This document shows, piece by piece, positions 33,468 through 42,609 of a stretch of DNA of 64,000 bases; position 1 is the stretch's first letter, and each line of letters begins with the position of its first letter. The stretch comes from Emticicia sp051209875 (GTDB lineage Bacteria; Bacteroidota; Bacteroidia; Cytophagales; Spirosomataceae): contig NZ_JBNTQY010000001.1 in NCBI RefSeq assembly GCF_051209875.1, positions 2,480,001 through 2,544,000 of the forward strand. The letters run 5' to 3'. A program made the translations under genes and the position numbers. The notes under the pieces are model-generated. The model was not told where the DNA came from. It worked only from the letters and a program-made list of their open reading frames with translations, and made no database searches.

Positions 33468-36275
33468 CTATTGTTGTCCAAATATCTTCACTTGACGCAT
33501 TGTCCAAGGAATTTCTTCGGTTTCTTTATCTAATCCTTCATCTAATTTTATCCTTAAAAACTTAACTTTAGACGTACTCAAAAGCACTGTATTATCACCC
33601 TCATTACCTGTTATTTGTTTGGCATTTTCTTCCCAACTATTTCCATCAACGGAAGTTTCGATACTATATTTTCGAGGAAAAGTTTGAATAGCTTGTGGAG
33701 GAGTAGGAGGGGTATTAGGTTTTGGTGGTGTAAATCTTCTTATCGGAGCTGCATTAAACTGGAGTTCAGAAAGATTGACGCTTTTAGGGAATTCTATCTG
33801 ATACCACATACCTTTTTCTTGTTTTTTTCCTGTTGACCAACCTTCATAAGTAAAGGCACTTTGCGGTGCAACATTACCACCAATACGAGTAGAGGAAGTA
33901 TGACTTGCTGTTATTTTCAAACCATCAGCTACTTGAAATTCTTTAGGCGTTGATTTGATGAGCTTGTCATATTGAAATATACCTGCTTGTTTGTTCGTGC
34001 TTGCACGAATTTTGGCAACTTGTTTTGGCGTAACCAAAGAAGCATCGTTTGATAAACCATTGCGGATGTACGAAATTACATCAGAAACCCAAACATCATC
34101 ATGGTCTTTCATGCTTGCCATCATGCCGCCAGCATACGTTTTACCTTCAATCGCTCCTTCCATTCCATGCAGAACTACTTTGATTGCATAATCAGGATGT
34201 GCTTGTACTCGTTGTGAGCCAGCCAATGCAGGTGCTATTAATTTCCCATTTCCTGCAGGTGTTCCCATGCCATTGTTTCCGTGGCATTGCGAGCATAATT
34301 CATTATAAATAACGGCTCCTCGATCAACTATTTCTTTTTGTTCTTTGCTTAGTTCTGCACCGCCAAAAGGTCCCATATTTCTTGGTTTTGGTGGTGTAAT
34401 GATTTGTTCTCCAACCAATTTTACACCTGCCGCTTTATTATTTGCCATTGCTGTTTTTACGCCATTTTCTAAATCAGGAATTTTCAACACTTTGGCAGTC
34501 AACATGGTTTGGATAACTACATCGGTATTTGGGTCGCTCATGGCAGTTTTGTAGTCGGCTTCCAACTCTTTTACACCTGCTTTGTATAGAGTTTCGCTGG
34601 CACGCAATGCCTGAATACGAATCCGTGGATTTGTATCTTTCAATAATTTTTGGAGTACATCAATTTTTAAAGCATTCAACCCTTCCAATGTCCATATTGC
34701 ATGAATTCTTGCCAAAACATTTTTATTATTAAGTGCCATTGATTTTAAAGCAGGAACTACTGAAAGGTCTTTTTTCAAGACAATTAATTGTTGAGCAGCA
34801 TCTCTTCTCCAGCCATTTGGATGTTCCAAATGCTTCACCAAAGTAGCAGAAGTTTCATTAAGCATTTTTGGCTGATTTTTATCTCTTTCTTTTCCATCAT
34901 AAGTAATTCGCCAAATTCTGCCCAATCCAACTACTTTATCTAATTGATATTGTTCAATTTTTGTCCGTAAATAAGTGCCTTTTTGTGTCCATTGTCCTTC
35001 TTGAATAATGCCATGATACATATCTGTAATGTATAAAGTACCATCTGGGGCTGTGGTCATATCGACTGGTCGGAAAAGGGGATCGGTTGAGCGTAGAAAT
35101 TCTGATTTCTGGTCTTGATAAACATTATGAAGTGTTGTAAGCCCTTCATTCACAACAGGATTGATTTGTCTTACAATTCGAGCAACAGGTTCGCCATAAA
35201 AATATTGACCTTTGATATTTTCAGGCAATCTATCACCTCGATAAACATCATTTCCTGCCGAACCTGTAACATGGTTTAATGAACCATCAGGTTGTCTGAT
35301 TTCGTCCATTCCTCCTTGCATATCAGCAATTTTGACAGCAGCACCCCAAGGAACATCAAAGCCTTTAGCAAATTCATTGGGTACTTCAAAATTGCCATAG
35401 TGAATTGGGAATTGAAAATAAGAAGGCAGTCCACTGGCACCACCTTGAAACCAAAGTTTGCCATCATCATCGTGTGTAACTCCCCATTGAGCTCTATTAA
35501 AACCTGTTTTTTCACGAATTACACCATTGGGGGTTTCTCTTACACGAAAAGCATTCACTGTGCTATAAAGCCAATTGTCCATACCATAATACATGAATGC
35601 TTGTTGATGCTCAACATTGCCCGAACGGCCATATTTTGTAGTAAAAAGCTCTTTTTTGTCGGCTTTTCCGTCGCCATTTGTATCTGTGTATTTATACACA
35701 TTATCGGCATCCGACTCCATTGTTAAAATACAGTCTTTGCCATAAGGCAATACAAAACGTGGAAAAATCAACTTATCAACGAAGGTTGTGCCTGTTTCAT
35801 AAACACCATCGTTGTTTTTATCTTCCCAGCGAGAAATTCGGCTGGTAGGTTCTAACTCATCTTTCGAGTCGGCATTTAGCATGTAGGAGCGAAGTTCCAA
35901 TACATACATTCTCCCATTGCCATCAAAAGCTATCGCTCCTGGTTGTTGAATGGCAGGTTCTGTTAAAACTGGCTCGATGTGGTATCCTTGCGGTAAAAGA
36001 AACAATTTTCTTTCGTCTTCTACACTAAGGGGTTTTAAAGGTTGTTTTGGCTCTAAATCAATTCCTTTCCAATTCTCGTCATTAGGGTCAACACCATCAG
36101 GGATTTTGAGTTTTGGAAGGCTATCTATTTGAAAACCAACCTGTTGTGGGATTGGATTTGTCAATTTTTTAGGCTTTGAAATGATAAATGAACTCAATGC
36201 AAAAACAAAAAAAGTGATTACTAAAGCACTCTTTGTTGAAACACCAGTTCGAGGATTCTGAGTAAATTTCTTCAT
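33468..36275 (-). CDS. secreted GSDH-like propeller with HEAT, cytochrome c and discoidin domains
   Basis: 935 residues from the ATG at 36275; an upstream in-frame ATG at 36449 would add 58 unlikely residues. A signal-anchor helix (about 18-33) is followed by a PVC-type membrane-bound-dehydrogenase propeller (about 85-480: GAIAFDGNGRMYVLELRSYM, WEDKNNDGVYETGTTF, HDDDGKLWFQGG, RPVDMTTAPDGTLYITDMYHG). Next come HEAT-like helices (about 490-620), a class I cytochrome c (haem motif CSQCH at 661-665) and a discoidin/F5-8-like C-terminus (about 760-935) with a proline-rich loop. Probable sugar or alcohol oxidation with electron transfer to haem. It lies between GH78 and GH2 and may be monocistronic. 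Confidence 0.88.
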   Translation of the reverse strand: MKKFTQNPRTGVSTKSALVITFFVFALSSFIISKPKKLTNPIPQQVGFQIDSLPKLKIPDGVDPNDENWKGIDLEPKQPLKPLSVEDERKLFLLPQGYHIEPVLTEPAIQQPGAIAFDGNGRMYVLELRSYMLNADSKDELEPTSRISRWEDKNNDGVYETGTTFVDKLIFPRFVLPYGKDCILTMESDADNVYKYTDTNGDGKADKKELFTTKYGRSGNVEHQQAFMYYGMDNWLYSTVNAFRVRETPNGVIREKTGFNRAQWGVTHDDDGKLWFQGGASGLPSYFQFPIHYGNFEVPNEFAKGFDVPWGAAVKIADMQGGMDEIRQPDGSLNHVTGSAGNDVYRGDRLPENIKGQYFYGEPVARIVRQINPVVNEGLTTLHNVYQDQKSEFLRSTDPLFRPVDMTTAPDGTLYITDMYHGIIQEGQWTQKGTYLRTKIEQYQLDKVVGLGRIWRITYDGKERDKNQPKMLNETSATLVKHLEHPNGWRRDAAQQLIVLKKDLSVVPALKSMALNNKNVLARIHAIWTLEGLNALKIDVLQKLLKDTNPRIRIQALRASETLYKAGVKELEADYKTAMSDPNTDVVIQTMLTAKVLKIPDLENGVKTAMANNKAAGVKLVGEQIITPPKPRNMGPFGGAELSKEQKEIVDRGAVIYNELCSQCHGNNGMGTPAGNGKLIAPALAGSQRVQAHPDYAIKVVLHGMEGAIEGKTYAGGMMASMKDHDDVWVSDVISYIRNGLSNDASLVTPKQVAKIRASTNKQAGIFQYDKLIKSTPKEFQVADGLKITASHTSSTRIGGNVAPQSAFTYEGWSTGKKQEKGMWYQIEFPKSVNLSELQFNAAPIRRFTPPKPNTPPTPPQAIQTFPRKYSIETSVDGNSWEENAKQITGNEGDNTVLLSTSKVKFLRIKLDEGLDKETEEIPWTMRQVKIFGQQ

Positions 36276-36454
36276 AATGTAAGAGAGGTTGAATAAAAGT
36301 AAATATAATAAAATAATATATTTTTTTATTAGAATTATTACATAAATTAAAGTTTTAATTTTGGAATTTGACAGATAAATAGATAAGTGGGCTTTACTAC
36401 TCGACAACTCGGCGAATACGACGTATAATCTTGATTGAGATAAAATCAATGAAA

Positions 36455-36492
36455 AAAGCAGTTATCGTTTTTATAAAAACAATAACTGCTTT
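36455..36492 (-). terminator. terminator after GH2
   Basis: AAAGCAGTTAT and ATAACTGCTTT arms continue inward for an 18-bp stem with one G-T wobble on the minus strand, followed by TTTTTTC. It lies 73 bp past the GH2 stop, and also just upstream of the start of the gene at 33468-36275. Confidence 0.75.
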
Positions 36493-36564
36493 GATAAGAG
36501 GGCTAATTGCTGAAACTATGAATAAAAGAGTCTAAACAGACTTATAAGACTATCGCTATCCTTT

Positions 36565-39021
36565 CTATTTGGCATTTATTGTTAATATACCTGCTTTTAA
36601 ACCTTCGGCTTCTGCTTTAAGTGTAATCTTTCCTGCTTTTTGTGTAGGACGAATGATCACTAATCCTTTTCCTTGAAAAACTTTTTTTTCTGGTTTTTGG
36701 AAACTCGACATATCTCTTGGATTGCCATTTCCCAGTCCTGCAATATTACCATTTCCAGAAAGGTGGTATTTCAATAATAAGTCATCAATATTTGGTACAA
36801 CATTTCCTGCTTCATCTATAATTTCAACAGCTATATAAGCAAGGTCATTTTTGTTGGCATTGATGGTTTGTCTGTCAGCTTTTAATCGAATGGCTTTTGG
36901 TTTTCCTGTGGTGCTGAGGGTTTGAGATGCAATTTCTTTATCGCCATCATAACAATGAGCTACCAATTTTCCTGCGGTATAAGGTACATTAAACTTAGCA
37001 ACGATTGAGCCTTTTTCAAGGGGTTGCTCTGCTATAATTTCCCCATTTAACTCCAATTTTACGCTTTGACTTCTCGTAAAAACTCTCACCTGCACAGTAT
37101 CTTTTTCGTGTCCTGGCCAAGTCCAGCTTTTTAGCTCATCAGGGAAGTCATAAAATCCAGTCAGCTCTTTCTTGCCTGCTGGTATCGGACGATGAACCAT
37201 CATTTCTAATGGACTTCTTCGCCAAACTACATCCAAATAATACGAAGCTGCCTTTTTATTACCAATTAAATCTAACTCACCTGTATAGGCATTAAAAATC
37301 GGCCATTCAGGTGCCATAAATGTTTCTTGAAATCCACCATTTTTATCGCTTTTATTCTTTAATCTTGCTAAACCAAGCCCAGCTTCTCCCAAATAATCAA
37401 TGGCTGACCAACTAAACATACCAATTACGTAAGGATTTTTCTCTACATAATTCCAGTTTTCGAGTGCTTTTGGCGGAAAATATTCTGTGGCAACCATGAT
37501 TCTTTCTGGGAATTTTTTATGGTCGCCTTCGTAATATTGCGTAGCGTAATTATAACCGCCTATGTCTAAACTGGCAAAAGCGGGGTCAGTAACATCCCAT
37601 TTTTTTCTGGCAATTAATGGAAGGTGAAATGGAATGGCATTTGAAACGGGTCTTGAACTGTCCAAATTACGAACAAAATCTGCTAATTGTCTGGAAGTTT
37701 TATGCCCTGTGCTATCAATTATTTCGGGAATTTCGTTTCCGATACTCCACATAATTACCGATGGGTGATTAAAATCTTTTTCAATGATAGAAGTCAAATC
37801 TTTTTGCCACCAGTCTTTGAAATAAGTAGCATAATCGTCGGGCGTTTTATGGGTGTTCCACATATCAAAAGCCTCGTCCATAACCAACATACCGAGACGG
37901 TCGCAAGCATCTAAAAGTTCAGCAGAAAATGGATTATGTGCAAATCTGACTGCATTATAGCCATTCTTTTTAAGTATTTCTATCTTTTTTTCTTCAGCAC
38001 GGTCAATTGCAGCAGCTCCTAAAGGGCCATTGTCATGATGAATACAGCCACCTTTGAGTTTGATGTTTTTTCCATTCAAAATAAAACCTATTTTAGCATC
38101 AAAATGAATACTTCGTACACCAAAATTTTGCGTATTTTCATCAATAATTTTTCCGTTTTGATTCAAAATTAATTTGGCTTTATACAAATAGGGGCTTTCA
38201 ATATTCCAAAGTTTTGGGTTTTTGAAATTGATCATTTGCTCGACTTTATCTTTACCAGAAACATCCACAGTATTTGAGTTAATCAATTTATTATCAGCAG
38301 AATAAATTTCAGTTATTAGCGAAAGATTGGCAATACTATTTTCAATTTTAGTAGTAAAATGAATATCAGCAGTTTGCTCAGAGACATTTTTAGAAACTAT
38401 TTGAACGCCCCAATTGGCAATATGATTGGGATTGATAACATTCAACCAAACATGGCGATAAATGCCCGAACCCGAATACCAACGAGAATTGTACCCTTCA
38501 TTTTTCACCTCAACTGCTACTACATTTGGCACACCTGCTGAGTTTAAATGTTCTGTCAAATCATGCGTAAAGGCCGTATAACCATAGGGATGATTGCCTA
38601 AATGATGCCCGTTTATCCAAACATCAGCATTCATATAAACGCCGTCAAATTGAATAAAAACTTTTTTGCCCGACGTGCTTTTATCCATCGTAAACGTTTT
38701 ACGATACCATGCAGTGCCTCCTACGGTAAATGCAGTGGCGTTTTTTCCTGCATTATTTTTGTAGAAAGGTCCAATTATGCTATCGTTGGGCGTATCTGTC
38801 AAATCTTCGATACTCCAATCATGTGGGACATCTAATTTTCTCCAATCAGAATCATTGAAATTAGTAGCTTTTGCGTCTATTCCTTTGCCTTTTTTGAATT
38901 TCCAATCGGAGTCAAACAAAATTTGTCTGCCTATTTTTATGATGTTTTGAGCAAAACTTATTTGAGAAAAGTTCAACATAAAAAAGACTATTGGTAAACT
39001 GATTTTAGCTCTATTTTTCAT
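36565..39021 (-). CDS. GH2 beta-galactosidase, secreted
   Basis: 818 residues from the ATG at 39021 (the frame opens earlier inside the GH106 gene). Signal peptide about 1-24 (SFAQ). Jelly-roll domain (FDSDWKFKKG, LDVPHDWSIED, WYRKTF, WINGHHLGNHPYGYTAF, RWYSGSGIYRHVWL), Ig-like domain, TIM barrel (GGCIHHDNGPLGAAA, NAVRFAHNPF) with the acid/base in WSIGNEIPE (about residue 428) and nucleophile in VATEYFPP (about residue 512). Then DUF4982-like and Ig-like C-terminal domains. It follows the GH106 gene by only 4 bp, so the two are made together and probably act on the same rhamnose/galactose-containing glycan. Confidence 0.9.
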   Translation of the reverse strand: MKNRAKISLPIVFFMLNFSQISFAQNIIKIGRQILFDSDWKFKKGKGIDAKATNFNDSDWRKLDVPHDWSIEDLTDTPNDSIIGPFYKNNAGKNATAFTVGGTAWYRKTFTMDKSTSGKKVFIQFDGVYMNADVWINGHHLGNHPYGYTAFTHDLTEHLNSAGVPNVVAVEVKNEGYNSRWYSGSGIYRHVWLNVINPNHIANWGVQIVSKNVSEQTADIHFTTKIENSIANLSLITEIYSADNKLINSNTVDVSGKDKVEQMINFKNPKLWNIESPYLYKAKLILNQNGKIIDENTQNFGVRSIHFDAKIGFILNGKNIKLKGGCIHHDNGPLGAAAIDRAEEKKIEILKKNGYNAVRFAHNPFSAELLDACDRLGMLVMDEAFDMWNTHKTPDDYATYFKDWWQKDLTSIIEKDFNHPSVIMWSIGNEIPEIIDSTGHKTSRQLADFVRNLDSSRPVSNAIPFHLPLIARKKWDVTDPAFASLDIGGYNYATQYYEGDHKKFPERIMVATEYFPPKALENWNYVEKNPYVIGMFSWSAIDYLGEAGLGLARLKNKSDKNGGFQETFMAPEWPIFNAYTGELDLIGNKKAASYYLDVVWRRSPLEMMVHRPIPAGKKELTGFYDFPDELKSWTWPGHEKDTVQVRVFTRSQSVKLELNGEIIAEQPLEKGSIVAKFNVPYTAGKLVAHCYDGDKEIASQTLSTTGKPKAIRLKADRQTINANKNDLAYIAVEIIDEAGNVVPNIDDLLLKYHLSGNGNIAGLGNGNPRDMSSFQKPEKKVFQGKGLVIIRPTQKAGKITLKAEAEGLKAGILTINAK

Positions 39022-39025
39022 CTGA

Positions 39026-41908
39026 TTATTTTTTAACTTCCAAAATATTAACTGGGCCAACTAATCCATTTGACGTGAATTGTCCTTCTGATTTTTTGAA
39101 CTGTCTATAATGCTTATTTCCTGAGATAGCTTGTCCAATAAAATTATTCAATTGTGTTGGCAGCACTTTGATTTCAATTTCGTTTTGTCCTTTTTGCAAG
39201 AACTCACTCAGTTCTAAAATATAAGGAGCATTAATTCTCTTTCCTGCGAATTTTCCATTAATAAATACTTCTGCCGTATGATAAACTTTGCCTAAATCCA
39301 GTAAGTAATGTGTTTTTGAATCAATGTTTTTCAATTCAAAAGAACTGCTGTACGTTGCTTCACTTCCAACATATTTGAAAGAATCATTTGTTTTCCAATC
39401 GAATAAGTTACTATTCGTAAGTTTTAGGGTATCTGCAAGAATTGTCCAATTATCAATACTTAACAGCTTTTTAGCATTTGTTGGATTTAAAATTGGTGTT
39501 TTGGTTGAGGTATTTACAACATTATTTTTTGTTGAAGCATATAATATTATGCTACTATAAGGCGGTATTTGATAAGCAATTTTAGAAGAATTTGCATTAT
39601 TAATAACCGAACCATCTTCTGCATTGAACCAATAACTTGAGGCATATTTTTTATCCAATAAAAGAGAAATGGTTTGCCATTGATTACTTTTATTCCAAAT
39701 AAATTGAATGCGACTGCCATCAGATAATTCTCTTTGAATTTGGCGAGTGAATGCTGGTGAATCAGCTTCGACTCTGCTCAGCCTCCCTGCAAACTTTACT
39801 GTTTGTTTCAAAGAAGAAATCCAAGTGTTAAACTGCTCTTTATCAGTTATTTGTAAAGCACTTTTTTGTTGTATGACTACTTTCAATAGATTTTCAACTT
39901 TTTTATCATTTTCTTCCCAATTTAAAAATGAAGGTTGTTTATGGGGCAAAATTCCAGAATTCAAGAATTTCATGCCTTTTGATGCTAAAAGATTGATTTG
40001 TTGAGCAGTTTTTAATGAAATAGTTGAGTTGTCAGATAAAATCAAAGCTTGATAAAAATTTCCTCTGATATTGATTTGTTTGTCTTGTGTTAATGTGGCT
40101 TCTTGGATTGAAAGGTCATTGACCCATTCCCAAGTGATGCCTTTGGCTTCCAATTGATTAATTAATTTCCAAGTTTTTTCTGCCCATTCACTCTTCTCAT
40201 TATGGTGTTCTTTTGGTTTAGGTAATGCTGGTTCAATGCCAACTATTTCGCCCATTGTCATTATTTCTTCCGGATTTTCAGGCATATCTTCTACCTTCAT
40301 ATAAGGGAAATAAATCAACACATCGGTTTTGGGTTTTCCCGAGCGTAAGGCATATTGTGTACGCTGAATGTATTGATTAACGTCTTTTTGGTGTTTCCAA
40401 AAAATATCTTGTTCACCAAAATGTGAGGCAAAATTAACCACTGGTAATGCGGCACTTGAAAAAGGATACCAGCCTTCTTTGGCAAAATCTTTTGGAAAAT
40501 AATTGTAAGGAATACCGTGATAAATGATTTGATTGGCTCCTGCCGCAAACAGTTTGTCAACAGCTAATCGTGTTTTTTGAGGAGTCGTCATATATGCCCG
40601 ATTAACAAATACTACTGATTCTGATGAGATAATGGGCCGATTATACAAATGAGCTCCCGAAGAAATTATTTTCATGTTTGCTTCTGATGCCAACATACTT
40701 TCCATTTCGGGAATGGAGGCTTGTCCAGCAATTGCCATCATGTCCATAGATAAGCCATACGCTTGTGTGCGATGCAACAAACCTTGTTTTTCCATGAAAT
40801 TTCGACTTGTTTTAAGGAAGTTTTCTCCTAAAAGCTCACTCAAAGTAAGGTCATAATCAAAACGTAATCTTGTATCAATCTCAGGGCTGAAAGAAAAATC
40901 TTTGGGAGCATGTGGATTCATAAACTCAACAATATTGTATCCCCGCTGCATATTGGCTGCTAAATAGGGGGTAGGGTCATATCCTCGGTGATTTTTGAAC
41001 CAAGTTATAAAATCAGCCGAATAATGTCTGTCAGCTTTAAACTCATAGCTATCATTAAAAATAGCACGCATTGGATTTCCGAAATAAGGTTTCAAGCCTG
41101 TTCTTTTGCCAAATAAGTGATTATACAATTTCAAAACTTTTGTAGAATCAAAATTGTCAACTACGTAGCCTTGTGAAGGTTCGGATGCCATAGGTCTTTC
41201 GCCACTTGGAAGGCAGTAATAAGCAATAATTTTCCAATTGCCTTCAGGTAAAATACATTTTAGAGAATCACCAATAACTTTATCGGAAAGAATAAAACTT
41301 GAATTGATGTCTAATGGAGTAGTTCTTAACTTGGCATTTTCTCCCTCTCCTACAATTTTGGAAGCGACAATTGCCTGTAAAATAGAACTGCCAGCTTTAG
41401 CAATTACTTTAGGTAAAATAATGCTTATTTTTTTTCCACCTTCAACAGTTACAGCTTCAAATTTGAGGTTACGAAACCCATCATTTGCTTCTAAAATCGA
41501 ACTTCCTGCTGGCCAACCACTTCCATTAGTCATGTCAACTATGAGACCTCTTTTGCGAGCTTCTTCCATTACGGTTTTTACGTTTTCGTAATATTGAGGC
41601 GAATCCCAACTCATTATTTTCGGCCGATTTTCGTCATTTATCGGGATACCTAAATAGAGCGTTTGAATTTCAACTCCTGCAAAATCATTGTCGGCAAAAA
41701 CATTTATTTCTCTTTGCAATTCCGCTTTGTTAACATCATTTCCAGGCCACCACCAACGAGCCATTGGCCCAAAACTTTGAGAAGGATTTTTGAATTTTGT
41801 AGCATCAAAATCATACTGCGAAAACCATTTCGGAGATTGTCCATTGGAGGGTATGGAAGTGAATGATAATAATAGGATACCTAAAATAGAGAAGATGTAT
41901 TTTGACAT
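39026..41908 (-). CDS. GH106 alpha-L-rhamnosidase-like enzyme, secreted
   Basis: 960 residues with a signal peptide (about 1-24, SNGQ). N-terminal SFGPMARWWWPGNDVNK and DFAGVEIQTLYLG, VDMTNGSGWPAG, a central barrel with FNDSYEFKADRHYSADF, RTQAYGLSMD and SSESVVF acidic residues, and a C-terminal beta-sandwich with VFINGKFAGKRINAPYILELS. This is the family 106 layout. Family 106 contains calcium-dependent alpha-L-rhamnosidases, including pectin-active ones. It is the first gene of a two-gene unit with GH2. Substrate beyond a rhamnoside cannot be read from the sequence. Confidence 0.85.
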   Translation of the reverse strand: MSKYIFSILGILLLSFTSIPSNGQSPKWFSQYDFDATKFKNPSQSFGPMARWWWPGNDVNKAELQREINVFADNDFAGVEIQTLYLGIPINDENRPKIMSWDSPQYYENVKTVMEEARKRGLIVDMTNGSGWPAGSSILEANDGFRNLKFEAVTVEGGKKISIILPKVIAKAGSSILQAIVASKIVGEGENAKLRTTPLDINSSFILSDKVIGDSLKCILPEGNWKIIAYYCLPSGERPMASEPSQGYVVDNFDSTKVLKLYNHLFGKRTGLKPYFGNPMRAIFNDSYEFKADRHYSADFITWFKNHRGYDPTPYLAANMQRGYNIVEFMNPHAPKDFSFSPEIDTRLRFDYDLTLSELLGENFLKTSRNFMEKQGLLHRTQAYGLSMDMMAIAGQASIPEMESMLASEANMKIISSGAHLYNRPIISSESVVFVNRAYMTTPQKTRLAVDKLFAAGANQIIYHGIPYNYFPKDFAKEGWYPFSSAALPVVNFASHFGEQDIFWKHQKDVNQYIQRTQYALRSGKPKTDVLIYFPYMKVEDMPENPEEIMTMGEIVGIEPALPKPKEHHNEKSEWAEKTWKLINQLEAKGITWEWVNDLSIQEATLTQDKQINIRGNFYQALILSDNSTISLKTAQQINLLASKGMKFLNSGILPHKQPSFLNWEENDKKVENLLKVVIQQKSALQITDKEQFNTWISSLKQTVKFAGRLSRVEADSPAFTRQIQRELSDGSRIQFIWNKSNQWQTISLLLDKKYASSYWFNAEDGSVINNANSSKIAYQIPPYSSIILYASTKNNVVNTSTKTPILNPTNAKKLLSIDNWTILADTLKLTNSNLFDWKTNDSFKYVGSEATYSSSFELKNIDSKTHYLLDLGKVYHTAEVFINGKFAGKRINAPYILELSEFLQKGQNEIEIKVLPTQLNNFIGQAISGNKHYRQFKKSEGQFTSNGLVGPVNILEVKK

Positions 41909-41969
41909 AATATTATTTTATTAAACAATTTACGAAGCTGTATACTGTCAATTCTTGTAAAAAAAGTAA

Positions 41970-41996
41970 AAAGGTGGTCTTTCAAATACCACCTTT
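41970..41996 (-). terminator. terminator after the second small secreted protein
   Basis: AAAGGTGGT and ACCACCTTT, 9-bp perfect stem, 9-base loop, followed on the minus strand by TTTACTTTTTTT; 22 bp past the stop at 42019. Confidence 0.8.
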
Positions 41997-42018
41997 AGCG
42001 TTTCAAAGTGAATGGTAA

Positions 42019-42399
42019 TTACTTAACTCTTTTCGCCGTCACGTCAAACATATCCATCAGCTTTCCTTTCAAATTATCACTATCTACTTTTTCAAAAGGA
42101 ATAGATAAATCATATCCTTGTGTACTGAAAAAAATAGTCATTTTACCATCCGCTTCTTCCACACTTGTCAAAGGATTTGCAGGAGTTGTAGGCTCGGCTG
42201 GGTTTGTCATTTCCCCAACTAACTTGCCATCTTTTCGGGTAATAGTAGTTATCATTTTTGAATCACCATTAGGTGTGCCAAGAATAGTAACTTCCCATTT
42301 GCCTACATAATAATCTACTGGTGCAGTAGCTGTTTGAGAAAAACCATTAAGAGCGATTCCGAAGAATAATGCGATAAAGAAAATACTTGCTTTTTTCAT
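42019..42399 (-). CDS. small secreted protein with GKW...GTPNGD...MFD domain (paralogue)
   Basis: 126 residues from the ATG at 42399; the frame is open 51 bp further, but MKKASIFFIALFFGIALNG is the obvious signal peptide and matches its paralogue at 6369-6746. After FSQ comes the same domain: YYVGKW, GTPNGD, RKDGKLVG, VEE, FFSTQGYDL, DSDNLKG, LMDMFDVTAKRV. A six-residue Pro/Thr-rich insertion (PAEPTTPAN) sits in the middle loop. It is monocistronic, with its own terminator, divergent from the second Nudix regulator. Function unknown; a secreted binding protein or enzyme accessory are both possible. Confidence 0.85.
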   Translation of the reverse strand: MKKASIFFIALFFGIALNGFSQTATAPVDYYVGKWEVTILGTPNGDSKMITTITRKDGKLVGEMTNPAEPTTPANPLTSVEEADGKMTIFFSTQGYDLSIPFEKVDSDNLKGKLMDMFDVTAKRVK

Positions 42400-42465
42400 T
42401 GTTTTGGTTGCGTTACGTCGCCACGATTTTGAAGAACTATTGAAAGACATTTATTTATTTCAATA

Positions 42466-42473
42466 CAAAGATA
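42466..42473 (-). promoter_or_regulatory. -7 box of the second small secreted protein
   Basis: TATCTTTG on the minus strand, exact TAnnTTTG. It lies 13 bp from the palindrome at 42487-42510, almost the same geometry as the ThuA operon promoter (10 bp). Confidence 0.65.
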
Positions 42474-42486
42474 AATGTAATTTTTC

Positions 42487-42510
42487 TATTGTCTAAAAAA
42501 ATAGACAATA
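42487..42510. promoter_or_regulatory. palindromic operator between small secreted protein and Nudix regulator 2
   Basis: TATTGTCTA and TAGACAATA, 9-base perfect arms with a 6-base A-rich centre. Same core as 16296-16326. It is 65 bp from the regulator's own -7 box, against 62 bp at the first locus. Confidence 0.75.
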
Positions 42511-42575
42511 ATGTTTAAAAATATTTTCCAATGAATATTTATACATTATGAATGGTTTTATTTATATGTGAGGCT

Positions 42576-42583
42576 TACCTTTG
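42576..42583 (+). promoter_or_regulatory. -7 box of Nudix regulator 2
   Basis: TACCTTTG, exact TAnnTTTG, 26 bp before the ATG at 42610. The surrounding sequence resembles the promoter of the paralogue (TATGAA[CT]GG about 25 bp upstream in both). Confidence 0.55.
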
Positions 42584-42609
42584 CAAGACCATAAACAAAC
42601 TGTAAACAG

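Noticed and set aside
36276..36449. Upstream in-frame extension of the HEAT/cytochrome c protein starting at an ATG at 36449.
   Set aside because: The 58 extra residues give no sensible signal peptide position; the ATG at 36275 precedes the natural signal anchor.
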